A stretch of 64,000 nucleotides of DNA from VRUE01 sp033856195 (lineage in GTDB: Bacteria > Actinomycetota > Thermoleophilia > Solirubrobacterales > 70-9), in NCBI GenBank assembly GCA_033856195.1, contig JAWVFL010000067.1, positions 88,672-152,671 on the forward strand, read 5' to 3'. The notes under the pieces are model-generated. The model did not search any database. It saw nothing but the letters and a program-made list of their open reading frames with translations, and was not told the DNA's origin. Positions 44,675 through 52,899 of this stretch are shown one piece after another. The position numbers were made by a program, and so were the translations under genes. Numbering within the stretch: the first letter of the stretch is position 1; each line of letters begins with the position of its first letter.

Positions 44675-46375
44675 CTAGACCGGCTCAGCGGCCGGACACA
44701 CGACGGTGCGAGCGCTCGCCGTTATGCCGGCGTGCCAGGGCACGCCGCTGTCGTCGGCGGGGATCGGCACGGTGGTCACGCCGCTCCTCCGCGATAGCGG
44801 GACGGTCAGGGTGTCGGCGAATCTGCCCAGCGCAACATCCACCGGGGTCGACGAGGCATACGACATTCCGCCCGGAGGAAGCTGCAGGACCGCGTCGGCC
44901 TTGCCCCCCGCGGGCAAGAGCACCACGCACGGGCCCCGCCGCGTCACCTTGCCGCTCGAGACGGTTCGCGCGACGACCTCGCCGTTAACCGCCGATGACA
45001 CGAGTGGGCCGCCGGAGCGGGGCTCGACTTCGAGGATGCGGCCGAGCTCTTCGTCCGCGATCTGGCGGTCGCCCGGCGAAGCTTCCTTCAGCTCGGCTTC
45101 GGAGTAAGCGGGCAGGCCAAAATCGGTCTTGAGCTGATCGGCCGTTTCGACGTTGAAGGTCATCGCCCCGGGCGGGTCCTCCACCAACACCGGCGACGCC
45201 ACATCGCCGGCAAGCTCGACCGCTGCCAGCTTGGCGCGAATCGTGGCGGATTGGGAACGCCAGAGTTGGGCGCTGTCGCCAAGTTCGGCGATGTTGGCGC
45301 AGAGCGAGAAGACGAAAGCGACGCCGATGACGGCAGCGACCAGTCTGGTGGGCCGGTAGGGACCGCAGAGCTCGGCGACCGCGAGCAGCACCAGGATCGA
45401 GCCCAGGTAGACGAGCCGGGTGTCGAACGTGTTGCGGAACTGGTTGAGGGCGATGCCGACCAGCAGGAAGTAGGCGACCAGCACGGTCACAGCGACCATC
45501 GCGTTGCGAGACGGACCTGGCGGTCGCCGAAACCGCACGATTAGCAGCGCCACCAAGCCCGCCACCAGAGCCGGGCCCCAGGTCGTCCTGATCGGCACGG
45601 GGTTGGCATCTGGCTTGGGGCCGTTCGGCGTCGTGAAGAGGCCAGTGATCCCGGAAAGCGCCGCGCTGAGCTGGTCGGCGAAGGCAGAACCCAGCACCTT
45701 GAGGTTGTGCACGTAGATCGTCTGCTCGTGGAACTTGCGGGACCAGATCGCCCAGGCGCCGTAGAGGACGATGGGAACGAGCACGACCCAGCAGCGGCTG
45801 AGCCGCAGCCCCGGCGGGCGCAGGGCAAGCGCCAACGCGGCACCGGCCGCAAAGGCGACGCCGATGCTGAAGGAGGAAAGCGAGATCGCCAGGAAGAGGC
45901 AGGCGGCGAGGTCGCCGCGAAGGCTTTCTCGACGCAGAGCGAGAAGCATCGCCAGGCCGCTGGCGATGCCAATCAGGTTGGTGATCTGAGAGGTCGAGAT
46001 GAGGACGTCGGCGCCGGCGCCGTAGAAGAGGATCAGCGTCGCCGCCCCGAGCGCGAGCAGGTCGCCGACCGCGTTGCGGATGAGCGCGAAAAGCAGCGCC
46101 GCAACGGTCGCCGAGAGGGCCAGGTTGAGCAGCTGGTAAGGGAGCTGTGATTCGATTCCAAACGCCTCGAACATCGCCTTGTAGACGATCAACGGAAAGA
46201 CGATCAGGTGGCCGCTGTGCGGGGTGAGCAGCGATTCCAGCGACCACGGCTGGTAGGCGTAGATATAGGCCCACTGGTCGGCGGCCGGGGCCTGACCGCG
46301 ACCGAGGTAGAGGAGCAGGATCGTCGCTGCGGCGATGACCGCAGCGAGAGCGAGGATCGGCCAGCGCTGCTTCAA
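44675..46375 (-). CDS. GT-C-like polytopic membrane protein, copy 2
   Basis: 566 residues from TTG 46375, 7 bases after the stop of the YhaM-like gene. The longer frame to 46480 overlaps that gene by 98 bp, and its extra Pro/Ala/Ser-rich N-terminus looks like shadow translation. It has about ten helices, then a C-terminal beta-rich domain (PPGGMSYASSTPVDVALGRFADTLTVPL) parallel to the tail of copy 1. ADQWAYIYAYQPWSLESLL and GHLIVFPLIVYKAMF match copy 1. Gene order suggests an operon 46375 to 40909 on the minus strand. Confidence 0.72.
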   Translation of the reverse strand: MKQRWPILALAAVIAAATILLLYLGRGQAPAADQWAYIYAYQPWSLESLLTPHSGHLIVFPLIVYKAMFEAFGIESQLPYQLLNLALSATVAALLFALIRNAVGDLLALGAATLILFYGAGADVLISTSQITNLIGIASGLAMLLALRRESLRGDLAACLFLAISLSSFSIGVAFAAGAALALALRPPGLRLSRCWVVLVPIVLYGAWAIWSRKFHEQTIYVHNLKVLGSAFADQLSAALSGITGLFTTPNGPKPDANPVPIRTTWGPALVAGLVALLIVRFRRPPGPSRNAMVAVTVLVAYFLLVGIALNQFRNTFDTRLVYLGSILVLLAVAELCGPYRPTRLVAAVIGVAFVFSLCANIAELGDSAQLWRSQSATIRAKLAAVELAGDVASPVLVEDPPGAMTFNVETADQLKTDFGLPAYSEAELKEASPGDRQIADEELGRILEVEPRSGGPLVSSAVNGEVVARTVSSGKVTRRGPCVVLLPAGGKADAVLQLPPGGMSYASSTPVDVALGRFADTLTVPLSRRSGVTTVPIPADDSGVPWHAGITASARTVVCPAAEPV

Positions 46376-46382
46376 GGCCGTC

Positions 46383-47378
46383 TTACGCGGCGCGCTGGCC
46401 GAAGTAGGCGGAGCCCGAGAGGGCGCGATCGAAGCCGGACCAGGTCTCGCCCGCGGGGAGCTGGCGCTCGAGGCGGTCAAAGCTGCCGAGGCGGCCGCCG
46501 AGGTTGTCGATCATGTGGACGAGGACGGCCTCCCGGGTGGCAGGGGTGACCGGGGAGCCGTGCTCGAGCGAGCCGTGGTGGGCGAGGATGATGTGCAGGA
46601 CGGCCTGGGCAAGGTCGGGGTCGAAGCCGGGGATGTCCTCGATCTGGCGGCGCACCTTGTAGTAACCGAGCGGGATCTCGCCCTGTAGGCGGCCGGCATC
46701 GGTGAGGTCGATCGCCAGTGGGTCTTCGTTGTAGGCCTCGGTCTTGCCGATGTCGTGCAGGAGGGCGCCGGTGACGGCGACGTCGCGGTCGATCCCCGGG
46801 AAATAGGCAGCCGCGGCGCTGACCGCCTGCGCTACCGAGATCGTGTGCTCGAGCAGCCCGTGGCGGTAAGCCTGGTGGTAGACCTTCGCCGCCGGCGCGT
46901 CGCGGAAGCGGGCCCAGATCTCCGAGTCCTCACCGAAGAAACGATCGAGCAGGAAGCGGAGCTGGCGGTCCTGGACCGTCGCCAGAAGCTCGCGCAGCGC
47001 CCCCTCGAGCTTCTCGAAGGAGGCGTCGGAGGCCGGCGCCAAGTCCTCGGCGCGGTACTCGTCGTCGGCTGCAGCTCGCAAAGCAGTCAGCTTGATCTTG
47101 GAGCCCCAGCGCTCGCTCGTCTCGAGGTGACCGCTGACGTAGACCGCGGTGCCGGGGATGGCCAGCGCGTAGAGCGACTCGGCGTCCTCCCAAGCAACCG
47201 CCTCACAGCTGCCGCTGCAGTCGCAGAAGACCAGCCGCAACCACGCCTCGCCGTTGCGCTTGCGCCGCAGCTCACGCTCGCGCACGGCGTAGACGCCGCC
47301 GATGCGCTGGCCGTCCTCGAGCTCGGCAAGCGGCACCCTCGCCGCGATCAGTGTGTCGGTGAGAGCCTGCTGTTCCAT
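46383..47378 (-). CDS. 3'-5' exoribonuclease YhaM-like (OB fold plus HD domain)
   Basis: A 331-residue protein. The N-terminal OB-like region (about 25-100, RIGGVYAVRERELRRKRNGEAWLRL) precedes an HD domain with HGLLEHTISVAQAV, the metal HD at 208-209 (GALLHDIGKTEAY) and HHGSLEHGSP. These are the order and motifs of YhaM/CBF1, a 3'-5' exoribonuclease acting on RNA (and DNA) ends. A small Cys cluster in FCDCSGSCEAV is unusual and could bind a metal or be decoration. It is transcribed with the membrane proteins. Confidence 0.86.
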   Translation of the reverse strand: MEQQALTDTLIAARVPLAELEDGQRIGGVYAVRERELRRKRNGEAWLRLVFCDCSGSCEAVAWEDAESLYALAIPGTAVYVSGHLETSERWGSKIKLTALRAAADDEYRAEDLAPASDASFEKLEGALRELLATVQDRQLRFLLDRFFGEDSEIWARFRDAPAAKVYHQAYRHGLLEHTISVAQAVSAAAAYFPGIDRDVAVTGALLHDIGKTEAYNEDPLAIDLTDAGRLQGEIPLGYYKVRRQIEDIPGFDPDLAQAVLHIILAHHGSLEHGSPVTPATREAVLVHMIDNLGGRLGSFDRLERQLPAGETWSGFDRALSGSAYFGQRAA

Positions 47379-47409
47379 CGCAATTCAAATTAGTGGCGGA
47401 TGCGGACGG

Positions 47410-47775
47410 TTACAGAGTCGTTCCGATCCAGTGACCGATGACGATGGCCGCGAAGCCGGCGACCAGCGAAAGGCCGAGGTTGAGCCAGACGAGGTGCGCG
47501 TGCCCGGCGTCCGCCAGGCGGTGGGAGTCCAGCATCCAGGTGGAGAAGGTGGTGAAGGAGCCGATCGCGCCGCCGGCGACGATGATCAGCGCTTCGCCGC
47601 TCAGAGCGGCGCCGGCGACCAGGCCGAGCACGAGTGTGCCGGCGAGGTTGATCGCCAGCACGCCGAGCGGAAAGGGATGGTCCGTACGGGCCGCGAAGGC
47701 CGAGTCGATCAGGTAACGGGCGGCCGCGGCGGCCCCGCCAAGCAAGCCGACGGCGATCCAGCCAGGCGCGCTCAG
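47410..47775 (-). CDS. crcB: Fluoride channel FluC/CrcB subunit 2 (CTG start proposed)
   Basis: A 121-residue four-helix protein if started at CTG 47775, which overlaps the stop of subunit 1 (CTGA). That start adds SAPGWIAVG before LLGGAAAAARYLIDS, the length normal for FluC. TTG 47745 is the first canonical start and would give 111 residues with the first helix shortened. It carries GSFTTFSTWMLD, the FTTFST filter region, and NLAGTLVLG. FluC proteins export fluoride as dual-topology dimers. In this arrangement two unlike subunits usually form the channel. Confidence 0.9.
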   Translation of the reverse strand: MSAPGWIAVGLLGGAAAAARYLIDSAFAARTDHPFPLGVLAINLAGTLVLGLVAGAALSGEALIIVAGGAIGSFTTFSTWMLDSHRLADAGHAHLVWLNLGLSLVAGFAAIVIGHWIGTTL

Positions 47776-48173
47776 CGGGCGACCTCGGGCCGGCGCTCCA
47801 ACGCGATGCCGGCACGAACGAAGAGGAAGCCGAGCGCCAGCGACGCGCCGATGTAGGCCCCGGCCAGGCCGAGGCGGCCGCCGTCGACCATTTCGAACAG
47901 CTCCAGCTGCAGGGTGGAGAAGGTGGTCAGGGTGCCGCAGATGCCAGTGGTGAGGAAGGGGTGGGCGAGGCTGTCCTCGGGATGATCATGCAGGCGAGCA
48001 AAGAAGTAGCCGAGCAACAGCGCCCCGACCATATTGACCACGAAGGTGCCCCACGGCCAGCCGCCGGGGCCGTGCGGGGTCGCTTGCGCCAATCCAACCC
48101 GCGCAAGGGCACCGATCACTCCACCGGTGTAGATCGCAGCCAGGCGACGAAGGTCGAACCAGGTGGGGCGCAT
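47772..48173 (-). CDS. crcB: Fluoride channel FluC/CrcB subunit 1
   Basis: A 133-residue protein with four helices. It has GGVIGALARVGL (helix 1), WPWGTFVVNMVGALLLGYF (conserved Asn) and GICGTLTTFSTLQLEL (filter and central Phe). It pairs with the gene downstream, which it overlaps by 4 bp. The two subunits differ enough to form a heterodimer. A fluoride riboswitch might be expected upstream. The 110-base gap up to 48283 does not show a crcB motif I can call. Confidence 0.92.
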   Translation of the reverse strand: MRPTWFDLRRLAAIYTGGVIGALARVGLAQATPHGPGGWPWGTFVVNMVGALLLGYFFARLHDHPEDSLAHPFLTTGICGTLTTFSTLQLELFEMVDGGRLGLAGAYIGASLALGFLFVRAGIALERRPEVAR

Positions 48174-48283
48174 CGCGGGGTCTCCTATCAGCGTCGATGG
48201 ACGTTGTAGGGACTGTCAGCGGAACGAAAACCGCGTTTCTGAAGGAGCGAGCCCCATCGCTCGGATGCTGAGGATAGCGGGCG

Positions 48284-48511
48284 CTAAACCGGCGCTAGCA
48301 CCTTGAGCACGTGCTCGCGTGCGCCCTCGGCGAGGCGATGGTCGTAAGTGATGATCATGTCCAGCGAGGAGACATCCGCGAGGTGCACAGCTGTTGCCAG
48401 GTGGATCGCGTCAAGCGCTGCCACCGACGCCGGGGGGAGCATCTCGGCACCGGCCAAGAGTGGCTCCTCCATCGGGATCGCCGCGATCGGCTTGAGCATT
48501 TTGGAATTCAT
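48284..48511 (-). pseudogene. Truncated PIN-domain toxin remnant
   Basis: A 75-residue frame with the C-terminal half of a PIN domain: VAALDAIHLATAVHLADV...LDMIITYDHRLAEGAREHVLKVLAPV. The conserved Asp residues of helix 3 and the TYDHRL loop are present. The N-terminal catalytic Asp and first half are missing, and the upstream bases run into the arsR promoter. No antitoxin gene is adjacent. It looks like a decayed toxin cut by the arsenic locus. Confidence 0.7.
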
Positions 48512-48528
48512 TGAAGAATCTCAATGAA
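48507..48528. promoter_or_regulatory. ArsR-type operator
   Basis: Perfect 7-bp inverted repeat TTCATTG-N8-CAATGAA, 18 bases upstream of the arsR GTG. It resembles the ATTGAA/TTCAAT operators of ArsR/SmtB proteins. ArsR would repress its own operon here and leave when As(III) binds. This is the only clear operator in the window. Confidence 0.75.
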
Positions 48529-48545
48529 GTGTTAGGATTTGGCTC

Positions 48546-48929
48546 GTGAGCGAGCTTCCCGTGATCGAGTGCTGCACGCCGCTGGCGGGCTCGTCGCTGT
48601 CGGAGGACCGGGCAGCAGAGCTGGAGGCTGTGCTCAAAGCGCTTGCTGACCGGCATCGGCTGCGGATCGTCAACCTGCTGCTGCGTGCGGGGGGCGAGCC
48701 GGTCTGCGTCTGCGAGGTGCAGCCGCTCCTGGGTCTTTCCCAAGGCACGGTGAGCTATCACCTGAAGCAGCTGGTCGAGGCGGGCGTGATTCAGCGCGAA
48801 GGACGCGGGACCTACAGCTACTTCAGCCTCGTTCCCGGCGCCCTCGACTCAGTGCGCGAACTCTTCTCCACTCCGGAGCGACTTGCGGTATCGGCGGACC
48901 CACAGGGCGCACCGGCCGCCTGCTGCTGA
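48546..48929 (+). CDS. arsR: ArsR/SmtB-family arsenic-sensing repressor
   Basis: A 127-residue protein from GTG 48546. It has a winged HTH LKALADRHRLRIVNLLLRAGGEPVCVCEVQ (key part: C54, C56 in CVCEV, the As(III) site of the alpha3 type) followed by GLSQGTVSYHLKQLVEAGVIQREGRGTYSYF. Extra N-terminal ECC (C9-C10) and C-terminal CC (126-127) could add thiol ligands. It is the first gene of arsR-aquaporin-arsC, and an inverted repeat lies directly upstream. Confidence 0.93.
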   Translation: MSELPVIECCTPLAGSSLSEDRAAELEAVLKALADRHRLRIVNLLLRAGGEPVCVCEVQPLLGLSQGTVSYHLKQLVEAGVIQREGRGTYSYFSLVPGALDSVRELFSTPERLAVSADPQGAPAACC

Positions 48930-48937
48930 GAGCAAAC

Positions 48938-49612
48938 GTGGACGAGCGCCCGGACCTCCCGCGCCGCGCGGCCGCCGAGGCCTTCGGCGCCTTCGCGCTC
49001 GTCTTCGCCGGCTGCGGCGCGATCGTCACCGACACCGTCCACGCCGGGGTGCTCGGCGCCGTCGGCGTCTCACTCGTCTTCGGACTGGTGATCATGGCGA
49101 TGGTCTACGCGACGGGACACCTTTCCGGCGCCCACCTCAATCCCGCGGTGACGCTTGCCTTCGCGCTTACCCGCCACTTCCCCCGACGCGAGGCCGTCGC
49201 CTACATCGCTGCCCAAGTCCTCGGTGCGCTCGCCGCCGCGGCGCTGCTGCTCGCGGTCTGGCCGAGCCAGCCAGCCGAGCTGGGCACGACCCTGCCCTCG
49301 GTCGGCGCCGGCAGCGCCCTCGTCTACGAGGCGGTGCTGACGGCCCTGCTGATGTTCACGATCATGGCCGTCGCCACCGACACGCGGGCAATCGGCGCGG
49401 GAGCCGCGATCGCGATCGGCGGCGCGGTCGGCCTCGACGCCCTCTTCGGCGGCCCGATCACCGGCGCCTCGATGAACCCGGCCCGCTCGATCGGCCCCGC
49501 CCTCGTCTCCGGCGAGCTGCACCACCTCTGGATCTACATCGCCGCCCCGATCGCCGGCGCGGCCATCGGCGCCCTCGCCTATCAGTTGGTCAGAGGGGAG
49601 CACCCAGCCTGA
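48938..49612 (+). CDS. Aquaporin/glycerol-facilitator family channel (AqpS-like)
   Basis: A 224-residue MIP-family protein. It has six helices and the two half-helix signatures, NPAVT at 68-72 (HLNPAVTLA) and NPARS in GASMNPARSIGP. In bacterial ars operons an aquaglyceroporin (AqpS) lets As(III) leave the cell down its gradient after ArsC reduces arsenate, replacing an ArsB/Acr3 pump. Its position between arsR and arsC supports that role. Plain water or glycerol transport is the other possibility. Confidence 0.88.
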   Translation: MDERPDLPRRAAAEAFGAFALVFAGCGAIVTDTVHAGVLGAVGVSLVFGLVIMAMVYATGHLSGAHLNPAVTLAFALTRHFPRREAVAYIAAQVLGALAAAALLLAVWPSQPAELGTTLPSVGAGSALVYEAVLTALLMFTIMAVATDTRAIGAGAAIAIGGAVGLDALFGGPITGASMNPARSIGPALVSGELHHLWIYIAAPIAGAAIGALAYQLVRGEHPA

Positions 49613-50004
49613 TGGCGCGCGTCCTCTTCGTCTGCCTCCACAACGCCGGCCGCTCGCAGATGAGCGAGGCACTCTTCGAGCGGGCAGCGGACAGCAGCCA
49701 CGAGGCGCGCTCGGCCGGGACCGAACCGGGCGTGCGGGTCCACCCCGAGGTGGTCGAGGCGATGGGCGAGCTCGGCATCGACCTCGCTTCCCGCACTCCC
49801 CGCCAGCTGGCCACGGCCGATGCCGAGTGGGCGGACGTGGTGGTGACGATGGGCTGCGGCGACAAATGCCCTTACGTCCCCGGCAAGCGCTACCTCGACT
49901 GGGAGCTAGAAGACCCCAAGGGCCGGCCGCTTGAGGAAGTCCGCACTACCCGCGATGAGATCGAGCGCCGCGTAGTCGAGCTGATCGGCGAGCTGGACGA
50001 CTAG
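49612..50004 (+). CDS. arsC: Arsenate reductase (LMW-PTP/thioredoxin-coupled type)
   Basis: A 130-residue protein with the P-loop VCLHNAGRS: nucleophile C8 and R14 (CX5R). Redox cysteines C82 and C86 lie in TMGCGDKCPYVPG, with the acid Asp in YLDWELEDP. It reduces As(V) to As(III). ATG 49612 makes a TGATG overlap with the aquaporin gene. A longer frame runs through the aquaporin gene in another phase and is not real. Confidence 0.95.
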   Translation: MARVLFVCLHNAGRSQMSEALFERAADSSHEARSAGTEPGVRVHPEVVEAMGELGIDLASRTPRQLATADAEWADVVVTMGCGDKCPYVPGKRYLDWELEDPKGRPLEEVRTTRDEIERRVVELIGELDD

Positions 50005-50441
50005 CTGCTCTCCACCACTTCGACCGTGCCGTGCATCGAGGGGTGGACCGTGCAGAAGTAGGTGTAGGTGCCGGGCTGCTTGAAGCTTTCCGACTTGAGC
50101 TTGCCTTCCTCGATCGTGCCGGTGTCGAACGAGCCGTCGTCAGCCGTCGCCGTGTGGGGCGCCGAGTCCCGGTTGATCCAGATCACCTTGCCGCCGGCCT
50201 GGATCGTGGTCGGATCCGGGTCGTAGGCGAAATCGACGATCTCGACCTTTTCGGAGCGCACGGCCTCGCCGCTCGGCGCGGGCGCGTTGCCGCTCGAGTC
50301 CGAGGACGGGGCAGTGGCGGTCGTTTCGGCGCCCCCGGTACCGGTATCGCTGGTTTCCGAATCGTCATTGCTGCCGCAGGCCGCGAGGGCGAACGCCAGC
50401 GAAACGAGGACGGGGACAACGGACATTCGGATCAAGGACAT
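50001..50441 (-). CDS. Cupredoxin (plastocyanin-like) lipoprotein
   Basis: 146 residues from ATG 50441. The signal peptide ends in the lipobox LAFALAAC (Cys22 lipidated). A Ser/Thr/Gly-rich linker follows, then a cupredoxin domain with the type 1 copper ligands: His in APHTATADDGSFDTG and Cys/His/Met in TYFCTVHPSMHGTVEV. It is an extracellular blue copper protein. An electron-transfer or copper-binding role is likely. It converges on arsC with a 4-bp overlap. Confidence 0.88.
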   Translation of the reverse strand: MSLIRMSVVPVLVSLAFALAACGSNDDSETSDTGTGGAETTATAPSSDSSGNAPAPSGEAVRSEKVEIVDFAYDPDPTTIQAGGKVIWINRDSAPHTATADDGSFDTGTIEEGKLKSESFKQPGTYTYFCTVHPSMHGTVEVVESS

Positions 50442-50510
50442 GGCCACACCGCTACCCAGCGCTCCGCAGTTCGAACCTTCAGCCATGCCACCTATGGCAG
50501 AGTCAGGCAG

Positions 50511-51393
50511 ATGAAGGTCTGTCGCTTCGCCCCGTCCGGCGGGACCGCGTCCCTAGGACTCGTCGATGGTGACGAGGTCATCGACCTCTCCGGCGGGGAC
50601 GTCCCAACCGAACCCGCCTTGGCCCTTGACGCGATCGGCAGGGCCGGCCTCGAGAAGCTCGCCGGCGGTGCCTCCCGCCTTGCGCTCGCCGATGTCCAGC
50701 TCCTGGCCCCAGCCGCGCCCCGCAAGTACCTGGCGATCGCGCTCAACTACGCCGATCACATCGCCGAGATGGGGATGGAGGCGCCCGAGGTGCCGGTCTT
50801 CTTCAACAAGCAGGTGACCTGCGTGACTGGGCCGGGGGCCGAGGTGCACATGCCGAAGGTCTCGACGCTGCTCGACTACGAGGCAGAGTTGGCGCTGGTG
50901 ATCGGCAAGCGCTGCCGCCACGTGCCGGTCGAGCGCGCCCACGAGGTGATCGCCGGCTACACCTGCGCCAACGACCTCAGCGTCCGCGACTGGCAGGGGC
51001 GCGCGCAGACGATGACGATCGGAAAGTCCTTCGACACGCACGGCCCGCTCGGCCCCTGGCTGGTAACGCCGGAGGAGATCGGCGATCCCCAGGACCTGCG
51101 CGTGCGCTGCTACGTCAACGACGACCTGCGCCAGGACGCGAGCACGGCCGAGATGGTCTTCGACCTGCTTCCAGCAGGTCTCCCACCTCTCCGAAGCCTT
51201 CACCCTCGAGCCCGGCGACGTGATCGCCACCGGCACCCCGGCCGGGGTGGGAATCGGCCGCAAGCCGATCCGCGAGAACGTGCTGCACGTGGGCGACACC
51301 GTGCGGGTCGAGATCGAGCGGATCGGCCCGCTGGCCAACAGCGTGATCGAGGAGCCCGAGGGCTTTCTGGCGCCGGTCCTCGGTGGCGACTGA
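50511..51393 (+). pseudogene. Fumarylacetoacetate hydrolase-family enzyme, frameshifted
   Basis: Starts ATG 50511 (KVCRFAPSGGTASLGLVDGDEVI). The FAH fold is clear: KYLAIALNYADHIAEMG, VFFNKQVTC, DYEAELALVIGK, SFDTHGPLGPWLVTP. In frame it fails at about 51168 (after AEMVFDL). The rest continues in the next phase as FQQVSHLSEAFTLEPGDVIATGTPAGVG to the stop at 51391-51393. The total of 883 bases is 3n+1, so one extra base is present. A perfect 7-bp hairpin lies exactly at the break (51162-51180). It is a decayed or mis-assembled gene, otherwise a 2-oxo acid/acylpyruvate hydrolase. Confidence 0.85.
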
Positions 51394-51404
51394 GCCGCGG
51401 CGCC

Positions 51405-52103
51405 CTAGCTCTGACGCTGAATGCAGACCCAGTTCTGGTAAGCAGCCAACTCGAGCATCTCATGCCAGCTCGGCTCGTGAATCATCCCGAACCGCCACAG
51501 CCGGTACAGGTCGAAACGGCCGCTGAGAAGGTCGAAGAAGTCGCGAAGGTAGATCCGTGCATCTACTGCAGTTCCCCCGTACTCGAACTGGATCGCTTTG
51601 ATTCTCGGCAATGTCCCAACGGCCCCTTGGAGAACCGCCAACTCGTTGCCCTCGGTATCGATCTTGAGCAGGGCGATCTCCTCGATGCCCTCCCGTTCGC
51701 AAATCTGGTCGATCGTCACGGCTTCAACGGTTTCGCTCCTGGCGTCGCCGAGGTGGCGGCGCGAGAAGAGCGAAGACTGTTCGGAGTCCTCTGCTGCATG
51801 CAATACGACCGTGCCGGGCTCGCTGGAAACGGCGACATTGTGAGCCTGTACCCGGTCGCCAAGGTCGGCGGTCAGTTCACGAAAAGCCGCGCCACCTGGC
51901 TCGAAGCAATGTAGACGTGCCCGAGGATGAAACGCCATCGCCTGCTTTGCCCACTCGCCTCGGTTGGCCCCGATGTCGAAGACGATTCCGTCTCCGATCT
52001 CAATCGACTTCGCCAAGAAGCGCCGCTCCCCGTTCGTCTGAGGATCGAAGTTCTGATAGCCAGAAAGGCGAGCGTTTACCTTGGTGAGGAGCCGTCGAAG
52101 CAT
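51405..52103 (-). CDS. FkbM-family methyltransferase
   Basis: 232 residues from ATG 52103. It has GIVFDIGANRGEWAKQ (SAM loop), HCFEPGGAAF, and ALLKIDTEGNELAVLQGA (FkbM signature). The C-terminal part is Tyr/Phe-rich (EYGGTAVDARIYLRDFFDLL). It would O-methylate a sugar or small molecule. It is away from the polysaccharide cluster, lies between two frameshifted genes and is AT-richer than its neighbours, which suggests transfer. The frame upstream of 52103 overlaps the oxidoreductase gene and is not used. Confidence 0.83.
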   Translation of the reverse strand: MLRRLLTKVNARLSGYQNFDPQTNGERRFLAKSIEIGDGIVFDIGANRGEWAKQAMAFHPRARLHCFEPGGAAFRELTADLGDRVQAHNVAVSSEPGTVVLHAAEDSEQSSLFSRRHLGDARSETVEAVTIDQICEREGIEEIALLKIDTEGNELAVLQGAVGTLPRIKAIQFEYGGTAVDARIYLRDFFDLLSGRFDLYRLWRFGMIHEPSWHEMLELAAYQNWVCIQRQS

Positions 52104-52177
52104 GATCGACAACTTATTGAGATTGAGCCCGGGAGGGCTTCCTGCTGCCGGCCCTCGCCTACGGCCGAGCCGCACCG

Positions 52178-52899
52178 TTACTCCTCGCGCCGACTCACCT
52201 GCGTCGCGGTCGCCTGGTCGCGCGGGCGCACGACGATCTCGTCGACGTTGACGTGAGACGGCTGGGCCAAGGCCCAGCGGATGCACTCGGCGACGTCCTC
52301 GGCGCGCAGCGGCTGCATTCCCTCGTAGACGCGTTCGGCCGCCTCCGCGTCACCACCGAAGCGGACGAGCGAGAGACCATGCCGGGAGCGACCTCGGTGA
52401 CGCGCACCGGCTTGCCCAGTAGCTCCTGGCGCAGCACCCGCAGGGTCGCCCGCTGGGCGTGCTTGGCGGCGTTGTAGCCGGCGCCGCCGCGGTAGGGCTC
52501 GATCGCGGCAATGCTGGTGATGCCGACGATGTGGCCATCGCCCGACTCGATGAGCTTGGGCAACAAGGCGCGGGTCATCCGCATCGATCCCAGCACGTTC
52601 GACTCGTACATCTGCCGCCACTGCTCTTCATCGGCCTCGGCGAGGGAGTCGAGGCCGAGCGCACCGCCGGCGTTGTTGACCAAGACGTCGCAGGACTCGA
52701 CGGATGAGGCGAAGCTCTCTACCGAGCTCGGATCGGTGACGTCGAGCGCCACCGCCTCGCCGCCGATCTCCGCCGCCAGCTCCTCGAGCCGATCGAGGCG
52801 GCGGGCGCCGAGAATTGTGCGGTAACCCTCGCCCGCAAGGGCCCGCGCGGTAGCAGCGCCGATGCCGCTGGAAGCGCCCGTGATCGCCGCCGTCCTCAT
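52178..52899 (-). pseudogene. Short-chain dehydrogenase/reductase, frameshifted
   Basis: Starts MRTAAITGASSGIGAATARALAGEG with NNAGG, Ser in ITSIAA and YNAAKHA (catalytic Tyr and Lys). The frame is lost near 52375 after VTEVAPGMV. The rest continues in another phase as SLVRFGGDAEAAERVYEGMQPLRAEDVAECIRW to a stop at 52178. The total length of 722 bases is 3n+2, consistent with a short deletion (family members usually have E(T)E between PGMV and FSLVRF). If the sequence is right, the product ends with a nonsense tail. It resembles NADP-dependent YdfG-type enzymes. Confidence 0.83.

Noticed and set aside
48174..48283. A fluoride riboswitch upstream of the FluC pair
   Set aside because: I could not find the crcB motif pseudoknot in the gap by eye, so no call is made.
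49070..49672. Minus-strand frame over the aquaporin gene
   Set aside because: It is antisense to a gene with both NPA motifs, and its composition is Arg/Gly/Asp-rich noise.
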